Origin: Clostridiales bacterium
GTDB lineage: Bacteria > Bacillota > Clostridia > Oscillospirales > Oscillospiraceae
Direction of reading: 5' to 3'
DNA: 26,671 bases
Assembly: GCA_004558115.1 (NCBI GenBank)
Contig: SFDT01000027.1
Span: 1-26,671, forward strand
Below, in pieces: positions 6,091 through 15,504 of this stretch (the stretch's first letter is position 1; each line of letters starts with the position of its first letter). The notes beneath the pieces were generated by a model that worked only from the letters and a program-made list of their open reading frames with translations, made no database searches and had not been told where the DNA came from. The position numbers and the translations under genes were made by a program.

Positions 6091-6294
6091 TTACTTGTCC
6101 AGGCCGAACTTCTTGTTGAACTTGGCAACGCGTCCGCCGGTGTCCACCAGCTTCTGCTTACCCGTGAAGAAGGGGTGACACTTAGAGCAGACTTCCACCT
6201 TGATATCCTTCTTGGTAGAACCTGTCTCAATCACATTACCGCAGGCGCAAGTAATAGTAGTCTGCTGATAATTGGGATGGATTCCTTCCTTCAT
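6091..6294 (-). CDS. rpmE: 50S ribosomal protein L31
   Basis: This 67-residue protein is a standard zinc-containing L31: it begins MKEGIHPNY and has cysteines at 16, 18, 36 and 39 in CAC and CSKC pairs, the zinc-ribbon ligands. It binds the central protuberance of the 50S subunit and bridges to the 30S. The zinc-dependent form is the one replaced by cysteine-free L31 paralogues under zinc starvation in many bacteria. AGAGGTGA lies upstream of the ATG. It is monocistronic, with its own promoter (6348-6376) and terminator (6043-6072). Confidence 0.97.
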   Translation of the reverse strand: MKEGIHPNYQQTTITCACGNVIETGSTKKDIKVEVCSKCHPFFTGKQKLVDTGGRVAKFNKKFGLDK

Positions 6295-6347
6295 TGCTCT
6301 CGTTCACCTCTTTCTTATCCAGCTTACCTTTCACAAAGGCGTCATTT

Positions 6348-6376
6348 AGTGTAGCATAGTTATTTGTAGAATGCAA
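6348..6376 (-). promoter_or_regulatory. Sigma-A promoter of rpmE
   Basis: On the minus strand, -35 TTGCAT (6376-6371), a 17-base spacer and -10 TACACT (6353-6348) precede rpmE, giving a leader of about 45 bases. The surrounding intergenic DNA is AT-rich. Confidence 0.7.
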
Positions 6377-6454
6377 GCATTTTTCTATATATTTTTTGTA
6401 GAATTTTTTATTTTTCAACTTTTAGAATATTTTGCCGCAATTTGTAATTTTATA

Positions 6455-6482
6455 TTGTGCTTCCTCTGTTTTTTGGTATAAT
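6455..6482 (+). promoter_or_regulatory. Extended -10 promoter of the EAL-domain gene
   Basis: A perfect TATAAT (6477-6482) is preceded by TGG, making an extended -10 element. A weak -35 TTGTGC (6455-6460) lies 16 bases upstream. Transcription would start near 6489, about 30 bases before the chosen ATG. Confidence 0.7.
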
Positions 6483-6519
6483 ACAATTAATATGTAACCT
6501 GGTCAAGGGGATGTGCGTC

Positions 6520-8460
6520 ATGATCCGATGGTCCCTGATGGGAGAATATTTTTCTCTCATACTGCTCGGCATTATTTTTATTCGTTATTACTGCTGTGAG
6601 GGCAGAACCGTCTTTTCTCTCAAAAAGAAGGTGTTTTTATTTTGCCTTCTCTCGGCTGCTGCTTCCATTGTTCTGAATATCATCACCGTTGTCACCATTT
6701 CCAATCCCGGCAGTATTCCTTTGTGGCTGGGAATGCTGCTCAACAGCGCGTACTTCATCGTTGTCGGCGGCTCCTGTTCCCTATTTGCCCTGTTCATGTT
6801 TCTTTTGACACTGGAGCATGTGTATGACCGCCATTGCATCCGGATGGCTTCCAAAGTACTTCTGAGCCTGTATATCGTGTATTTGCTGGCAGTGGCGGCA
6901 AACCTTTTCAACGGCTGCCTGTTTTACTATGACGCCGCGGAGCAGTACCAGCGGGGGCCTTTCAACCGCATCGTGTTCCTGCTGCCTATTTTGCAGCTTT
7001 GTTTTTTGGGCTGGTGCTACATCCGCAACCGCAGCAGCGTGGGCAATTCCATGGTGTATGTCATGTGGACCATGCCGCCTGTTGTGCTGCTGCTGAGCCT
7101 GTTCCAGGTGTTTTATCCCGATTTTTTGCTGAACGGAATGATCAGTGCTTTCGTCAGCCTGATTTTGTTCCTCAGCTTTCAAACGCACACCGGCGACCGG
7201 GACAGCCTTACCGGCATTCGAAACCGCAACAGCTTCATGACGGAGCTCTCCCTGCGGGTGCGGGGCCGGCAGCGCATCCAGATCCTGGTGGTGTCCCTGC
7301 TGTCCTTTGCCGATGTGAATTTGCAGCACGGGCACAATTTCGGCGACGCGGTCCTGTACGAATGCGCCCGTTACTTTGACCAGCTGTTCCCCCTGGGGCA
7401 CGCTTTCCGCACCGGAAATGTGACGTTTGCCATTATGCTGCCCTGGACAGATGATGAGACCGCCCACCAGCACCTTCAGCAGCTCCAGAGCCGGTTCCGC
7501 GCCCCTTGGATCCTGGGAGACAGATCCTGTCCCCTCTCCTGCTGCATCGCAGACCTCTGCTACGACGGTCACGAAGCCACCGCCATGGAGGTGCTGGAGC
7601 AGCTGGAATACACGCTGGCCCGGGCCAAGGAGGAGCGGGGCGTTGTCCGTTTTGATGACACCATCAGCTCCCAGATGCGCCGCCGGCAGGAGATCATCGA
7701 CATCATGCGCCAATCCATCCGGGACCGCCGCTTCCATGTCTGGTACCAGCCGATTTACTGCTGCCACGATGACGTTTTCTGTTCCGCCGAAGCACTGCTG
7801 CGGCTGGATGATTACGAGGGCAATCCCATCTCTCCCAACGTGTTCATTCCCCTGGCGGAGAAAAACGGCATGATCGGCGAGCTCACTTGGATCGTGCTGG
7901 AGGAGATCTGCAAGTTTCTCAGCAGCGGCCAGGCGCCGGGCTTAAAGACCGTTTCCCTGAACCTGTCCATGCAGCAGTTGCTGGACCCGGGGCTGGCCGG
8001 CCGCATCCAGCGGTATCTGACCGAATACCAGCTCTCTCCCGACTGTTTGAAAGTGGAGATCACTGAGCGTTTTCTTCTTCATGACGCCCAATATGCCAAG
8101 CGGCAGCTGGCATCCCTGGCGGCCACCGGCATCCAGATCTACATGGACGATTTCGGCACCGGTTACTCCAATTTGTCCAGTGTGCTGGACTATCCCTTCT
8201 CTTTTATCAAATTGGACCGAAGCCTGGTGCTCCACGTGCCGGAGGACCACCGGGCGGAGCTGATGCTCCGGACGCTGCTGACACTGTTCCACAGCCTGGG
8301 CAAGCGCGTGGTGGTGGAGGGCGTGGAGAGCGAGACCTTGGCCAACTATCTCAAGCACTGCGGTGCGGACATGATCCAGGGCTTTTACTACGCCGCGCCT
8401 ATGCCGAAGCAGGAGCTCATCGCTTTTCTCTCCCGGCAAAGCCAACAGCAGAATGCTTAA
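6520..8460 (+). CDS. Membrane protein with degenerate GGDEF and intact EAL domain (c-di-GMP phosphodiesterase)
   Basis: The N-terminal half (1-220) has about seven hydrophobic segments, suggesting a membrane-embedded sensor. A GGDEF-like domain follows (about 227-380): it opens DSLTGIRNRNSF, but the active-site loop reads RTGNVTF instead of GGDEF, so cyclase activity is unlikely. The EAL domain (about 390-640) keeps the expected residues: EALLR (424-428), SLNLS with Asn481, EITE (513-516), DDFGTG (543-548), Lys564 in FIKLD, Glu600 in VVVEGVE and Gln620. It should hydrolyse cyclic di-GMP to pGpG, possibly tuned by GTP bound to the dead GGDEF domain. The frame is open to 6457, but that lies upstream of the -10 box. 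The ATG at 6520 has AAGGGG upstream. It is a single-gene unit, divergent from rpmE. Confidence 0.9.
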   Translation: MIRWSLMGEYFSLILLGIIFIRYYCCEGRTVFSLKKKVFLFCLLSAAASIVLNIITVVTISNPGSIPLWLGMLLNSAYFIVVGGSCSLFALFMFLLTLEHVYDRHCIRMASKVLLSLYIVYLLAVAANLFNGCLFYYDAAEQYQRGPFNRIVFLLPILQLCFLGWCYIRNRSSVGNSMVYVMWTMPPVVLLLSLFQVFYPDFLLNGMISAFVSLILFLSFQTHTGDRDSLTGIRNRNSFMTELSLRVRGRQRIQILVVSLLSFADVNLQHGHNFGDAVLYECARYFDQLFPLGHAFRTGNVTFAIMLPWTDDETAHQHLQQLQSRFRAPWILGDRSCPLSCCIADLCYDGHEATAMEVLEQLEYTLARAKEERGVVRFDDTISSQMRRRQEIIDIMRQSIRDRRFHVWYQPIYCCHDDVFCSAEALLRLDDYEGNPISPNVFIPLAEKNGMIGELTWIVLEEICKFLSSGQAPGLKTVSLNLSMQQLLDPGLAGRIQRYLTEYQLSPDCLKVEITERFLLHDAQYAKRQLASLAATGIQIYMDDFGTGYSNLSSVLDYPFSFIKLDRSLVLHVPEDHRAELMLRTLLTLFHSLGKRVVVEGVESETLANYLKHCGADMIQGFYYAAPMPKQELIAFLSRQSQQQNA

Positions 8461-8496
8461 AAAGCTGCTCCCCATTTTATGGGGAGCAGCTTTTTT
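8459..8496. terminator. Bidirectional terminator between the EAL gene and addA
   Basis: AAAGCTGCTCCCCAT (8461-8475) pairs perfectly with 8479-8493 around a TTT loop, with an A-run before and a T-run after. It overlaps the last bases of the EAL gene, and the addA stop codon (8497-8495) lies in its tail, so it ends both converging transcripts. Confidence 0.9.
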
Positions 8497-11400
8497 ACAG
8501 CTCTATGGCCTTGCCGGCCTCCAGAAAATACAGCACACGCCGGACCACCGGCCGCTCCAGCACTTTGGCGAGAGCGCGGCTGTACGCCTCCAGCTGGGAA
8601 CGGTAACTCTCCGCCCGGCGGAGTACATCCTCCCGCCGGAAAACGCGGTCGGTTTTAAAGTCCACCACTGTCAGGCCCTCTGCTGTTTCAAAGCAGCAGT
8701 CCACCACGCCCTGGAGCAGGATCTGGTCACCGGACACGGCATCGGGGTCCACTTCCCTGGCGTCCATCAGCAGTGTGAAGGGATATTCCCGCAGCACATG
8801 ACTTCCCCGGCGGATCTCCTCGGCCAGGGAGCTGGCCAGCAAACGTTCCAGCGCCTCCACGTCCACAGCCTCCGCCTGCTGGTCCGTCAGCAGGTTCCGC
8901 TGCCGCAGCCACCGGACCTGGGCCGGTACATCGCCGCCGGAAAAATCCAGGTATTGGAGGACCAGGTGGGTGGCCGTGCCCCGCTCCGCCGGCGTCAGGC
9001 CCGCCTGTTCCTGCCGGAACCGGGGTTGGGACAGGGGACGGATATAGGGCGTGTGGACGGCGTTCTCCGCGATCTCCTGGTCCAGGATACGGCCCTTCAG
9101 CTGCGTGGCCGTCACCTTGGAGGGAAGGCGGCTTTCCAACTCATAGGGATAGCGGAATTCCAGCAGCGCCGGATCAAAGGCCGCTGTTTCCTTCGCCTGT
9201 TCTCCGGCAGACGGCGCGGCGGCCGCGGGATGATTCCGAAACTCCTCGCCGCTGTGGGTAAAGACCTGCCAGGGCGCTGTATCCCCGGTATATAGGCTTT
9301 CCACCTGTACATCCGCCAGTGCCCGCAGGGGCGCCGCCTCCGGCCGGCACAGCAGCGGCAGCAGCAGCCATTCGCCAAAGGTCTTGCAGGAGGCCACCGT
9401 TTCCGGCAATACCGGGCAGGAGGCCACCGCCGCCAGTTTTTGCAGGCGGCTTTCCGCAAAATACATGGAATCCACCAAAATCAGCTTTTCCTTGGGCCGG
9501 GTCATGGCCACATACAAAATGCGCTGCTCCTCCGCCAGGTTCTCCCGGCGGAGCTTGCCTTGAATGGCCTCCCGGGCCAGGGTGGGATATTTGATCTTTC
9601 GCTTCAGGTCCACCCGCCGGGGCCCCAGGCCCATGGAGGGATGCACCAGCACCGCCGTATCAAAATCCTGGCGGGAGAAGCTGTGGTCCAGATCCGCCAG
9701 GATGACGATGGGGAATTCCAGGCCCTTAGACTTGTGGATGCTCATGAGCCGCACACCGCTGACAGCGGCGGCGCCCTTCGTCACAGGCGCCTGGTCCTGC
9801 TCCAAAAGCCGCTGGAGCTGTGTCACAAAGGCAAACAGGCCCCGGTATCCGTTGCTCTCGAACTTCTCCGCGTGGCGGCTGAGGGCAATGAGATTTTCCT
9901 TCCGGGTCCCTCCGCCGTCCATGGCGCCGAAGACGCCCAGGATGTTCAGCCTGTTATACAGGTGCCAGATAAAACGGTGGACGCCCATATCCCGGGCCGC
10001 AAGGCGCAGCTCCTCCAAAGTCTCCAAAAAGGCACGGCAGTCCTCGCCCCCGTCCGCCAGCACAGCGTCGTAGAAATCTCCCGCCGGGGTTTTGGCCCGC
10101 AGCTGCGCCAGACGGTCCGGCGTGAAGCCGAACACCGGAGAGCGCAGCACGGCGATAAGGGGCACATCCTGCCGGGGATTGTCGATGATCTGCAAAAGGC
10201 CCAGCATGACGGAGATCTCCATGGTGTGGAAAAAATCTCCGCTCTCCTCGAAGGAGCAGGGAATATCCCGTTCCGCCAGGGCCTGGGCAAAGGCGGCGGT
10301 GCGGCTGCCGGGAGAGCGCATGAGGATGACGATATCCTCCGGCCGGCAGGGCCGCAGGGTGCCGTCCTCCCCGGTGACGGGATAGCCCTCGTCCAGCAGC
10401 CGGCGGATGCGCGCCGCCACAAAGCGGCTCTCCGCCTGGAGCTTTTTCACCGGCTTTGGATTCTGGGCCGAACGCTGGGCAGCGCAGATCAGGTGAAACT
10501 CCGTATCGCAGTCCCGACGGGGCGGATAGTAGTCCGCGCCGAAGTGGAGCGATTCCTCGTCCCCGTAGTCCATATCCCCCATATCCGCGGACAGGATATT
10601 TTCAAAGACGAAATTGGCGGCATCCAGAATTTCCTTCCGGGAGCGGAAGTTTTTGGACAGCAGGATCTTCCGCTCCTGCCCCGACTCCGCCTCCTCGTAG
10701 TGGCAGAAGCGGTTGTACTTCTCCAGGAAAATCGTGGGGTCCGCCAGCCGGAAGCGGTAAATGCTCTGCTTCACGTCGCCTACGGTGAAAATGTTCTGCC
10801 CCTCCCGGGACACTGCCCGGAAAATGGCGTTTTGCACCTCGTTGGTGTCCTGGTATTCATCCACCATGATCTCCTGGTACCGGGCGGCTACCTGCCGCCC
10901 CAGCTCCGTGGGGGCCCCCTCTTCCGACACCAGCAGCCGCAGGGCCAGATGCTCCTGGTCGGAAAAATCCGCCGCGTTCAGCCGCAGCTTTTCCGCCTGG
11001 TACGCCTGCCCAAAGGCGGCGGTCAGGCCCAGCAGGGCCGACATGGCGGGCGCCACGGCACGCAGGTCCTCCATGGCCTCCGCTCCGCTGACATCCAGCA
11101 GCCGGTCCAGCTTTTTCAGGTCACTTTTGCAGTCGTCCCACACCCGCTTCATGGCGGTCACATCCGGGTCATTCTTCCGGCCCCGGGGCGTGGTCAGCCG
11201 GGGGAATGTAACGGCAGCGGCGGCACGGCGGCCATCTTCCCACCGTTCCGCCCTCGCCAGGTCGTCCAGCGTTCCGGCGGCCTCGCGGAATTTCGCGCCG
11301 TAGCCACTCTCCAGCGCCGGGTCATCCACGGTCCGGTCCGCCGACCTGCGCAGCAGCGCCGCCCAATGGGCGGCCTGGCGGCGGATGGTCTCCAGCAGTG

Positions 11401-12058
11401 CCCCGGCGTAAGGCGTTTCGTCAAAGTCCTCTCCCAGGCTGTTCCACACCGCCTGATTTTTCAGAAGCCACCGCTCCGGATAGGCGTGGCTCTGGAGCTT
11501 TTCATGGACCTCCAGCACCAGCTCCGCCAACGTCCGGTCATCCCGGCCGGCTCCCAGGGTGTCCGCCAGCAAGGTGCCGCCTTCGTCCAAACGCTCATAA
11601 AACTCCTCCAGCACCCGGTCCAGCACCCGCTGGCGCACCAGCTGGGCCTCTCCCTCATCCAGCACCCGGAAGTCCGGGGTCAGGGACTGCTGGTCCCCGG
11701 GCCGGGGCAGCAGATGGGTGTTTTCCCGCAGCAGCGCCGTGCAGAAGGCGTCCACGGTCTTGATATCCGCTTGGTATACCCGCAGCAGCTGCCGCTTCAA
11801 GTGGGCGTCGCCGGGAGATTGAGCCAGGCGCTTGCTGAGCTCCGAGGCGATCTTGGACCGCAGCTCCGCGGCGGCGGCCTTCGTATAGGTGATGATGAGG
11901 AAGTCATCCACATTGCAGCGTTCCTCCGTCACATAACGGAACAGCCGCTCCACCAGGACCTTCGTCTTGCCGGAGCCGGCGGCGGCGGACACCAGCAGGG
12001 CACCGCCCCGGTTCTCCACCACCGCCTGCTGCTGGGGGGTCAGGGTCAATTTTGCCAT
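8495..12058 (-). CDS. addA: ATP-dependent helicase/nuclease subunit A (AddA)
   Basis: The 1187-residue protein is a UvrD-type superfamily 1 helicase fused to a RecB-like nuclease. The Q-motif/Walker A region reads TPQQQAVV then SAAAGSGKT (24-32), the Walker B region is MVDEYQDTNEVQ, motif IV-VI segments include GDVKQSIYRFR and YVAMTRPKEKL, and the nuclease motif GVVDCC...VDFKTD lies near 1118-1137. With AddB it forms the AddAB complex, which unwinds and resects DNA ends and loads RecA for double-strand-break repair. The size is normal (B. subtilis AddA about 1230). The start follows AAGGAGGCG, located inside the end of addB; one base separates the addB stop from the ATG, indicating translational coupling. 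Catalytic motifs look intact. Confidence 0.97.
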   Translation of the reverse strand: MAKLTLTPQQQAVVENRGGALLVSAAAGSGKTKVLVERLFRYVTEERCNVDDFLIITYTKAAAAELRSKIASELSKRLAQSPGDAHLKRQLLRVYQADIKTVDAFCTALLRENTHLLPRPGDQQSLTPDFRVLDEGEAQLVRQRVLDRVLEEFYERLDEGGTLLADTLGAGRDDRTLAELVLEVHEKLQSHAYPERWLLKNQAVWNSLGEDFDETPYAGALLETIRRQAAHWAALLRRSADRTVDDPALESGYGAKFREAAGTLDDLARAERWEDGRRAAAAVTFPRLTTPRGRKNDPDVTAMKRVWDDCKSDLKKLDRLLDVSGAEAMEDLRAVAPAMSALLGLTAAFGQAYQAEKLRLNAADFSDQEHLALRLLVSEEGAPTELGRQVAARYQEIMVDEYQDTNEVQNAIFRAVSREGQNIFTVGDVKQSIYRFRLADPTIFLEKYNRFCHYEEAESGQERKILLSKNFRSRKEILDAANFVFENILSADMGDMDYGDEESLHFGADYYPPRRDCDTEFHLICAAQRSAQNPKPVKKLQAESRFVAARIRRLLDEGYPVTGEDGTLRPCRPEDIVILMRSPGSRTAAFAQALAERDIPCSFEESGDFFHTMEISVMLGLLQIIDNPRQDVPLIAVLRSPVFGFTPDRLAQLRAKTPAGDFYDAVLADGGEDCRAFLETLEELRLAARDMGVHRFIWHLYNRLNILGVFGAMDGGGTRKENLIALSRHAEKFESNGYRGLFAFVTQLQRLLEQDQAPVTKGAAAVSGVRLMSIHKSKGLEFPIVILADLDHSFSRQDFDTAVLVHPSMGLGPRRVDLKRKIKYPTLAREAIQGKLRRENLAEEQRILYVAMTRPKEKLILVDSMYFAESRLQKLAAVASCPVLPETVASCKTFGEWLLLPLLCRPEAAPLRALADVQVESLYTGDTAPWQVFTHSGEEFRNHPAAAAPSAGEQAKETAAFDPALLEFRYPYELESRLPSKVTATQLKGRILDQEIAENAVHTPYIRPLSQPRFRQEQAGLTPAERGTATHLVLQYLDFSGGDVPAQVRWLRQRNLLTDQQAEAVDVEALERLLASSLAEEIRRGSHVLREYPFTLLMDAREVDPDAVSGDQILLQGVVDCCFETAEGLTVVDFKTDRVFRREDVLRRAESYRSQLEAYSRALAKVLERPVVRRVLYFLEAGKAIEL

Positions 12059-12059
12059 G

Positions 12060-15000
12060 TCAGTCGCCTCCTTCCCGGTCCATCTGGCTCCAGAACTCCT
12101 CCTGGGTCACCGGTTGAATGTAATGCAGGTGGTCCCCGTCCCTGCCGTCCTGGAAGTGGCAGGCGCCGGCCCAGTCACAGAACTGGCAGAAGCTGTCCTC
12201 CTCGCTCTTGCAGCAGGGGTCGGCGTCGATATTGCCGTCCCGGACCTCCCGGGCGATCTGGTGGAGCAGCTTTTCCACGTACCGGCTCAGCTTTCCCAGC
12301 TGGGCGGCGGAGGCGATGCTGCCGGCCACATTGCCATCCCGGCTCACCCGCAGCGGCAGATACCGGGGCTCCGAGAGGGACTCATGCTCCATGGCCTGGA
12401 GCACCGCCGGGTCCGAAAGCAGCAGCCCCGAACGGCGCAGCTGCTTTGCCACCTCGCCTGCCAGCTTTTCCGGGGAAATGTTCCGCTCCGCTGACAAAAT
12501 TTCGTCCCGGGCCGGAAAATACAGCACACCGGCGGGCTCGATGTCCCGGCCGAAATACTGCTTACCCTCCTTTTGCAGGGTAAAGAGATACAGCAGCATC
12601 TGAATATCCAGACCCATGCGGACGGAGGCCAAGTCAAAGGCCTTGCGGCCGGACTTGTAGTCCACCACCCGAAGATAGAGCTTGCCGTCCTTCACCCAGC
12701 CGTCCACCCGGTCCACTTTGCCGCCCAGACGCAGTTCCCCGTCCGGCTCCGAGATGACCACGGCGGGCAGGGTGCCGCCATCGCCGAAGGACAGCTCGAA
12801 TTCCAGCGGCACAAAGTCGGAATGGCGCAGTTCCTCCGCCGCTTGGTCCACCACGGCGTAGGCGGTGCTGCGCAGGCGGGAGAACAGGTATTTGAACCGG
12901 GTGCTGCGGTTTTGGAAATTGTGAAGCTCCTGGTCCACATAGAGGTCGATGTACTTGCGCACCAGGGCGTGGAGCGTATCCTCCTCGACTTTGGCAAAGC
13001 CGCCCAGCGCCAGCACGTCCCGGGTCACATGCTCCAGCAGGAAATGGAGGAACGTGCCGATCTGGGGCGCGTCAAAGGCCGCCGGCTCCCGGGTTTTTGC
13101 CCGCAGGCCGTATTCCATGAAGTAGGCGAAGTGGCAGGAGCGCATCCGCTCCAGCCGGGAGGCGGACATGGACACTTGGCTGCCATACAGCGCCTGCACC
13201 GCTGCCGGAGACAGCGAGCCCCGCTTCAGCCGCGCCGCCCGCTCCATGGCGGAAAGCTGCGGGGCATAAGCGTCCAAACTTTCCAAATAGTTCCAGAGTG
13301 CTCCATGCTGCTCCTGCCCTGCCGCTTCCAGTGCAGGCAGGATCGCTGTTAAGCGGTATTCCTTGTCAGCTGTTTCTGTTTCCACCCGCAGGGCCGGAAA
13401 CAGGGTCAGCAGCCGCTCCACGACAAAGGCGGGCCGCAGCTCGCCGCCGGATACGTCCGCCATAGGATAGCTGACCCAAAGACCCCTGTCCGGCTGGGCC
13501 AGGGCGGCATAGATATTTTGCAGTTCGATGCTCATCTGCTCCATTCCGGAGGGAGAAAGACGGATGCCCCGCTGCGCCAGCTCCTCCCGGTCGTCCTCGT
13601 TGAGGATGCCGCTGCTCTGGCCCACGGCAGGCAGCACATGGTCATTGACCCCCAGGAAAAACAGGTATCCCACCGCATGGCGTTCATTGCGGGTGATCTC
13701 CGCCACGGATACCTGGTCCAGGGACACGGGAATGGTGCCGATGCTGTACTGTGTCAGAATCTGCCGCAGCAGACGGGTGAACTCGTCCAGCCCGATGGGC
13801 TCGTCCCCCAAAATCTCCACAAACTGGTCCAGCACGCCGCACAGCAGCTCCCACAGCTGGGCGGTCTCCTCCGCCTCCTGGAGGCGGCCGCTTTCCGCCT
13901 GTCCCCGCATCTGCTCCTCCAGCGTCTGCTGGAGGGACAGCTCCTCCAAAAAGCTGTAAAGTGCATTTACTTTCTCCCTGGCGGTCTCCCCTGTTTTCAG
14001 ACCTTCCGCCAAATGCAGCAGCGGCTGCCGCACCCGGCGGCGCAGGCTGTTGACCTGGTCCAGCCGCTGCTGGTATTCCTCCTTCCAGGGAGCGCCGTAG
14101 CCCTCCGGATTGTCCGTCCAGTCCGTGTCCCGCAGCCACATCTGGCCGTGGACCTGCCAGCGGATGACATAGTTCTCCAGCACATCGCACTCCGCCGGGG
14201 TCAGGCCCGCGAGGCCCGTTTTCAGCCAGCGGAACATATCGTCATACTCATAGCCGTTCCCGATGGCCGCCAGCACGCCGGTCAGCAGGGCCAGGGCCGG
14301 TTTTTCCAGGATGTCGCTGCGGCGGCTGAGATAGACCGGGATGCCGTACCGCTCAAACACGGTCTCGATGGTGCCCTCGTACTCCGCCATGTTCCGGGCG
14401 GCAACCGTGATGTCCCGGTAGCGGCACTTCCCCGCCGCCGTCAATCGCCGGATCTCCGCCGCCGCCTGCTCCACCTCGGAAAAGACGTTGTCCGCCGCCA
14501 GCACCCGGATAGGCAGGTCCTGCCCGTCATAAGGGCGGTTCTCGCCAAAGAAATACCGCTCCACATGGGCCAGGGCGCCTGTTCCCTCCCTGCGCAGGGT
14601 CTGCACCTCCATGGGACAGCGCTCCTCCCCGCACAGGCGGCGCAGCTGTCCCAGGGTCTTGAGGGACGCTTCAAAAATCTCCTCCCGGCTGTCTGGTTCC
14701 CCCAACAGCGTAACGGTGATGGAGCATGCCTGCCGCAGCAAAACGGACAGCACCCGCCGCTCCTGGCCGTTGAAATAGGTGAAGCCGTCCAGGAACACAT
14801 CCTTCCCCAGCACGTATTCCGACTCCTCCAGGTGGTCCGCCAGCTTGCTCATGCGGTCCCGCTGGTCGAAGCCGGGCCGGGCCAGACGGCTTTCGTAGGC
14901 GCCGTACAGCAGGCTCAGGTCCAGGAGCTTGTCATGGGTGGCTCCCTGGATGTCCTGGGCCTGGTCGTAGAGGATGCGGGGCGTCACCTCATAGCTGCGC

Positions 15001-15374
15001 AGCTCGTCAAACAAATCCAAAAGCTGCTGCAAAAAGGCCGCTTTCTGGGAGGGGCGGCGGTACACGGTCAGCTGGGAGGCTACTTCCCCCAGGGCCTTCT
15101 GCATGGTCAGCAGCCGGCCGCCGGCATCCAGCGTCACCTGGGCGATGCCGCCGGTGATGGACAGGACCCGGTCGCTGAGGCGGCGGAAGCTCAAAACCTC
15201 CGCGTGGCGGCTGGCAGTGGGGCCGCAGGCATGGCACAGGTCGATCTCCGCCTGGTGGGAGGCATGCTCCGGCACCAGCAGGATCTGGCGGCTGGCATCT
15301 CTCAGCTCCGCCACGCGGCGGAGGACAGTCTCGGATTTTCCGGTCTTGGCCCGGCCCATCAAAACGGTCAGCAT
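12060..15374 (-). CDS. addB: ATP-dependent helicase/nuclease subunit B (AddB)
   Basis: The 1104-residue protein starts MLTVLMGRAKTGKSE, with the Walker A motif GRAKTGKS at 7-14, as in AddB. The C-terminal nuclease domain shows GGKVDRVDGW and VVDYKSGRK. An iron-sulfur cluster motif is present: one cysteine in RMRSCHFAYFMEYGL plus Cys1063, Cys1066 and Cys1072 near the end. AddB cuts the 5' strand and helps recognise the Chi-like sequence. The frame is open to 15569, but the ATG at 15374 has AAAGGAG seven bases upstream and lies just after a promoter, and the extra N-terminal residues would be antisense to the divergent gene. It is the first gene of the addBA operon. Length is close to the family norm (about 1160). 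Confidence 0.96.
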   Translation of the reverse strand: MLTVLMGRAKTGKSETVLRRVAELRDASRQILLVPEHASHQAEIDLCHACGPTASRHAEVLSFRRLSDRVLSITGGIAQVTLDAGGRLLTMQKALGEVASQLTVYRRPSQKAAFLQQLLDLFDELRSYEVTPRILYDQAQDIQGATHDKLLDLSLLYGAYESRLARPGFDQRDRMSKLADHLEESEYVLGKDVFLDGFTYFNGQERRVLSVLLRQACSITVTLLGEPDSREEIFEASLKTLGQLRRLCGEERCPMEVQTLRREGTGALAHVERYFFGENRPYDGQDLPIRVLAADNVFSEVEQAAAEIRRLTAAGKCRYRDITVAARNMAEYEGTIETVFERYGIPVYLSRRSDILEKPALALLTGVLAAIGNGYEYDDMFRWLKTGLAGLTPAECDVLENYVIRWQVHGQMWLRDTDWTDNPEGYGAPWKEEYQQRLDQVNSLRRRVRQPLLHLAEGLKTGETAREKVNALYSFLEELSLQQTLEEQMRGQAESGRLQEAEETAQLWELLCGVLDQFVEILGDEPIGLDEFTRLLRQILTQYSIGTIPVSLDQVSVAEITRNERHAVGYLFFLGVNDHVLPAVGQSSGILNEDDREELAQRGIRLSPSGMEQMSIELQNIYAALAQPDRGLWVSYPMADVSGGELRPAFVVERLLTLFPALRVETETADKEYRLTAILPALEAAGQEQHGALWNYLESLDAYAPQLSAMERAARLKRGSLSPAAVQALYGSQVSMSASRLERMRSCHFAYFMEYGLRAKTREPAAFDAPQIGTFLHFLLEHVTRDVLALGGFAKVEEDTLHALVRKYIDLYVDQELHNFQNRSTRFKYLFSRLRSTAYAVVDQAAEELRHSDFVPLEFELSFGDGGTLPAVVISEPDGELRLGGKVDRVDGWVKDGKLYLRVVDYKSGRKAFDLASVRMGLDIQMLLYLFTLQKEGKQYFGRDIEPAGVLYFPARDEILSAERNISPEKLAGEVAKQLRRSGLLLSDPAVLQAMEHESLSEPRYLPLRVSRDGNVAGSIASAAQLGKLSRYVEKLLHQIAREVRDGNIDADPCCKSEEDSFCQFCDWAGACHFQDGRDGDHLHYIQPVTQEEFWSQMDREGGD

Positions 15375-15408
15375 GGTATGGCTCCTTTCGCAAATTGTCA
15401 TTTGTGTC

Positions 15409-15437
15409 ATGATACCACATTTCCCGGTCCCTGAACA
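15409..15437 (-). promoter_or_regulatory. Promoter of addBA (extended -10)
   Basis: On the minus strand, TATCAT (15414-15409) is preceded by TGG, with a weak -35 TGTTCA (15437-15432) at 17-base spacing. It points at addB about 35 bases away. Confidence 0.6.
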
Positions 15438-15444
15438 GACCCGG

Positions 15445-15473
15445 TTGCCTTTTTCCCCCGGCTGTGCTATCCT
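15445..15473 (+). promoter_or_regulatory. Promoter of the DUF1643 gene
   Basis: TTGCCT (15445-15450), a 17-base spacer and TATCCT (15468-15473), with TGC just before the -10 box, give a good sigma-A match. Its -35 box lies seven bases from the -35 box of the addBA promoter on the other strand. Confidence 0.65.
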
Positions 15474-15504
15474 GAGAAAAATGTCGAAACAGGAGGTGCC
15501 GCCT

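Noticed and set aside
9440..12583. Plus-strand open frame of 1047 codons opposite addA and addB
   Set aside because: GC-rich codon bias on the true strand keeps the antisense frame open. The product is rich in Pro, Gly, His and Gln with no domain, and no ribosome site or promoter supports it.
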